A DNA stretch of 64,000 nt from assembly GCA_012839865.1 (NCBI GenBank), contig DUMO01000063.1:1-64000 (forward strand), given 5' to 3'. Each line of letters starts with the position of its first letter. Position 1 is the stretch's first letter. The position numbers and the translations under genes were made by a program. The notes below the pieces were generated by a model. It ran no database searches. It saw only the letters and a program-made list of their open reading frames with translations, and was not told the origin of the DNA. This document shows positions 63,631-64,000 of this stretch, piece after piece. Source of the DNA: Clostridiaceae bacterium. Its GTDB lineage: Bacteria; Bacillota; Clostridia; CAYPLH01; DUMO01.

Positions 63631-63933
63631 TTAAAAGTATTTCTTCAGCTCAATACTGATTCTGCCCTTTTTCGTGAGCCCTCCCACTTTTTCAAGAACA
63701 ACGCGGCCTTTTCCGTTTATGGAAATTTCATCTCCCTCATTGACCTTTTTTGAGATATTGTCAGTAAACTTCTGGTTTAAACTGACTCTCTCGCTTTTGA
63801 TGAATTCGGTAATCTTGCTTCTGGATATACCAAATCCCAGACTTGCTACACTATCCAGTCTCAGGGAAGCAACAGTTCCTTTTATTTCCTTAAACTTACC
63901 GGGTGAATTTTCAAACTCATTCGTTTCTATCAT
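63631..63933 (-). CDS. S4-domain RNA-binding protein, YlmH C-terminus-like
   Basis: A 100-residue protein with an S4 RNA-binding domain: GISRSKITEFIKSERVSLNQKFTDNISKKVNEGDEISINGKGRVVLEKVGG. The preceding KEIKGTVASLRLDSVASLGFG is the linker seen in YlmH, a ribosome-associated protein next to divIVA in Firmicutes. The N-terminal 150 or so residues of YlmH are absent: the frame stops at 63970, and GGAGG lies just before ATG 63933. It may be a genuine short form or a 5' truncated gene whose remainder is outside the window in another frame. Confidence 0.8.
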   Translation of the reverse strand: MIETNEFENSPGKFKEIKGTVASLRLDSVASLGFGISRSKITEFIKSERVSLNQKFTDNISKKVNEGDEISINGKGRVVLEKVGGLTKKGRISIELKKYF

Positions 63934-64000
63934 CTTTACCTCCGTATCAAAACCGTCAAAAGGAGCAAATCATAATAAATACATAAATAATTGAAACACC

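Noticed and set aside
1-64000. CRISPR array, insertion sequence or prophage
   Set aside because: No regularly spaced direct repeats, transposase, integrase or phage structural genes were seen.

Overview
The window reads as a chromosomal segment of an anaerobic, spore-forming, flagellated Gram-positive bacterium of the class Clostridia. The signs are strong GGAGG-type ribosome binding sites with many TTG and GTG starts, an IspH-ribosomal protein S1 fusion, a T-box leader on ileS, a Spo0E-like gene, and a Gram-positive fla/che operon with FliY, CheC, CheD and SigD. From memory of gene content it most resembles the Acetivibrio/Ruminiclostridium (Clostridium thermocellum) group; that placement is inference, since no search was possible. 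Nearly all genes lie on the minus strand; the DeoR regulator, the tRNA and mtnP are the plus-strand exceptions.

Region 1 (1-7.4 kb): a nitrilase-family amidohydrolase cut by the window edge, a solute-binding protein gene with a broken 5' end, an AT-rich regulatory stretch with two related 17-bp palindromes, a DeoR-type regulator, murD, tRNA-Leu(CAG), a left-handed beta-helix protein and a small HEAT-repeat protein.

Region 2 (7.6-12.5 kb): three tightly packed genes of unusual make-up, transcribed in the order SNF2-family helicase, a protein with about 13 tandem CxxC zinc modules, and an Mrr-like nuclease-fold protein. This is the best candidate for an undescribed nucleic-acid-directed system.

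Region 3 (12.9-20.9 kb): cheR, then the aroH, cmk, plsC, ispH-S1 run, preceded by a FAD oxidoreductase, a small membrane protein and a HutP homologue; an RpiR-type regulator is further upstream.

Region 4 (21-53.4 kb): one very long fla/che operon read on the minus strand from flgB: flgBC-fliEFGHIJ-ylxF-fliK-flgD-(TIGR02530)-flgE-flbD-fliLMY-cheY-fliOPQR-flhBAFG-cheBAWCD-(membrane protein)-sigD-fapA-(110 aa)-swrB-like-(30 aa membrane peptide). It encodes the basal body, export gate, hook, switch, chemotaxis core and the sigma factor for late flagellar genes. Oddities are a CheB without a receiver domain, no motAB between flbD and fliL, a purine-rich minisatellite between fliR and flhB, and NPDH in place of NPTH in FlhB.

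Region 5 (53.5-64 kb): a Spo0E-like phosphatase gene, a DksA/TraR zinc-finger protein, mtnP with a clear sigma-A promoter, GTP-type PEP carboxykinase, aroB, a T-box-controlled IleS of the long eukaryote-like class, divIVA and a stand-alone S4 RNA-binding protein resembling the C-terminus of YlmH.

No CRISPR array, rRNA, insertion sequence or prophage was seen.
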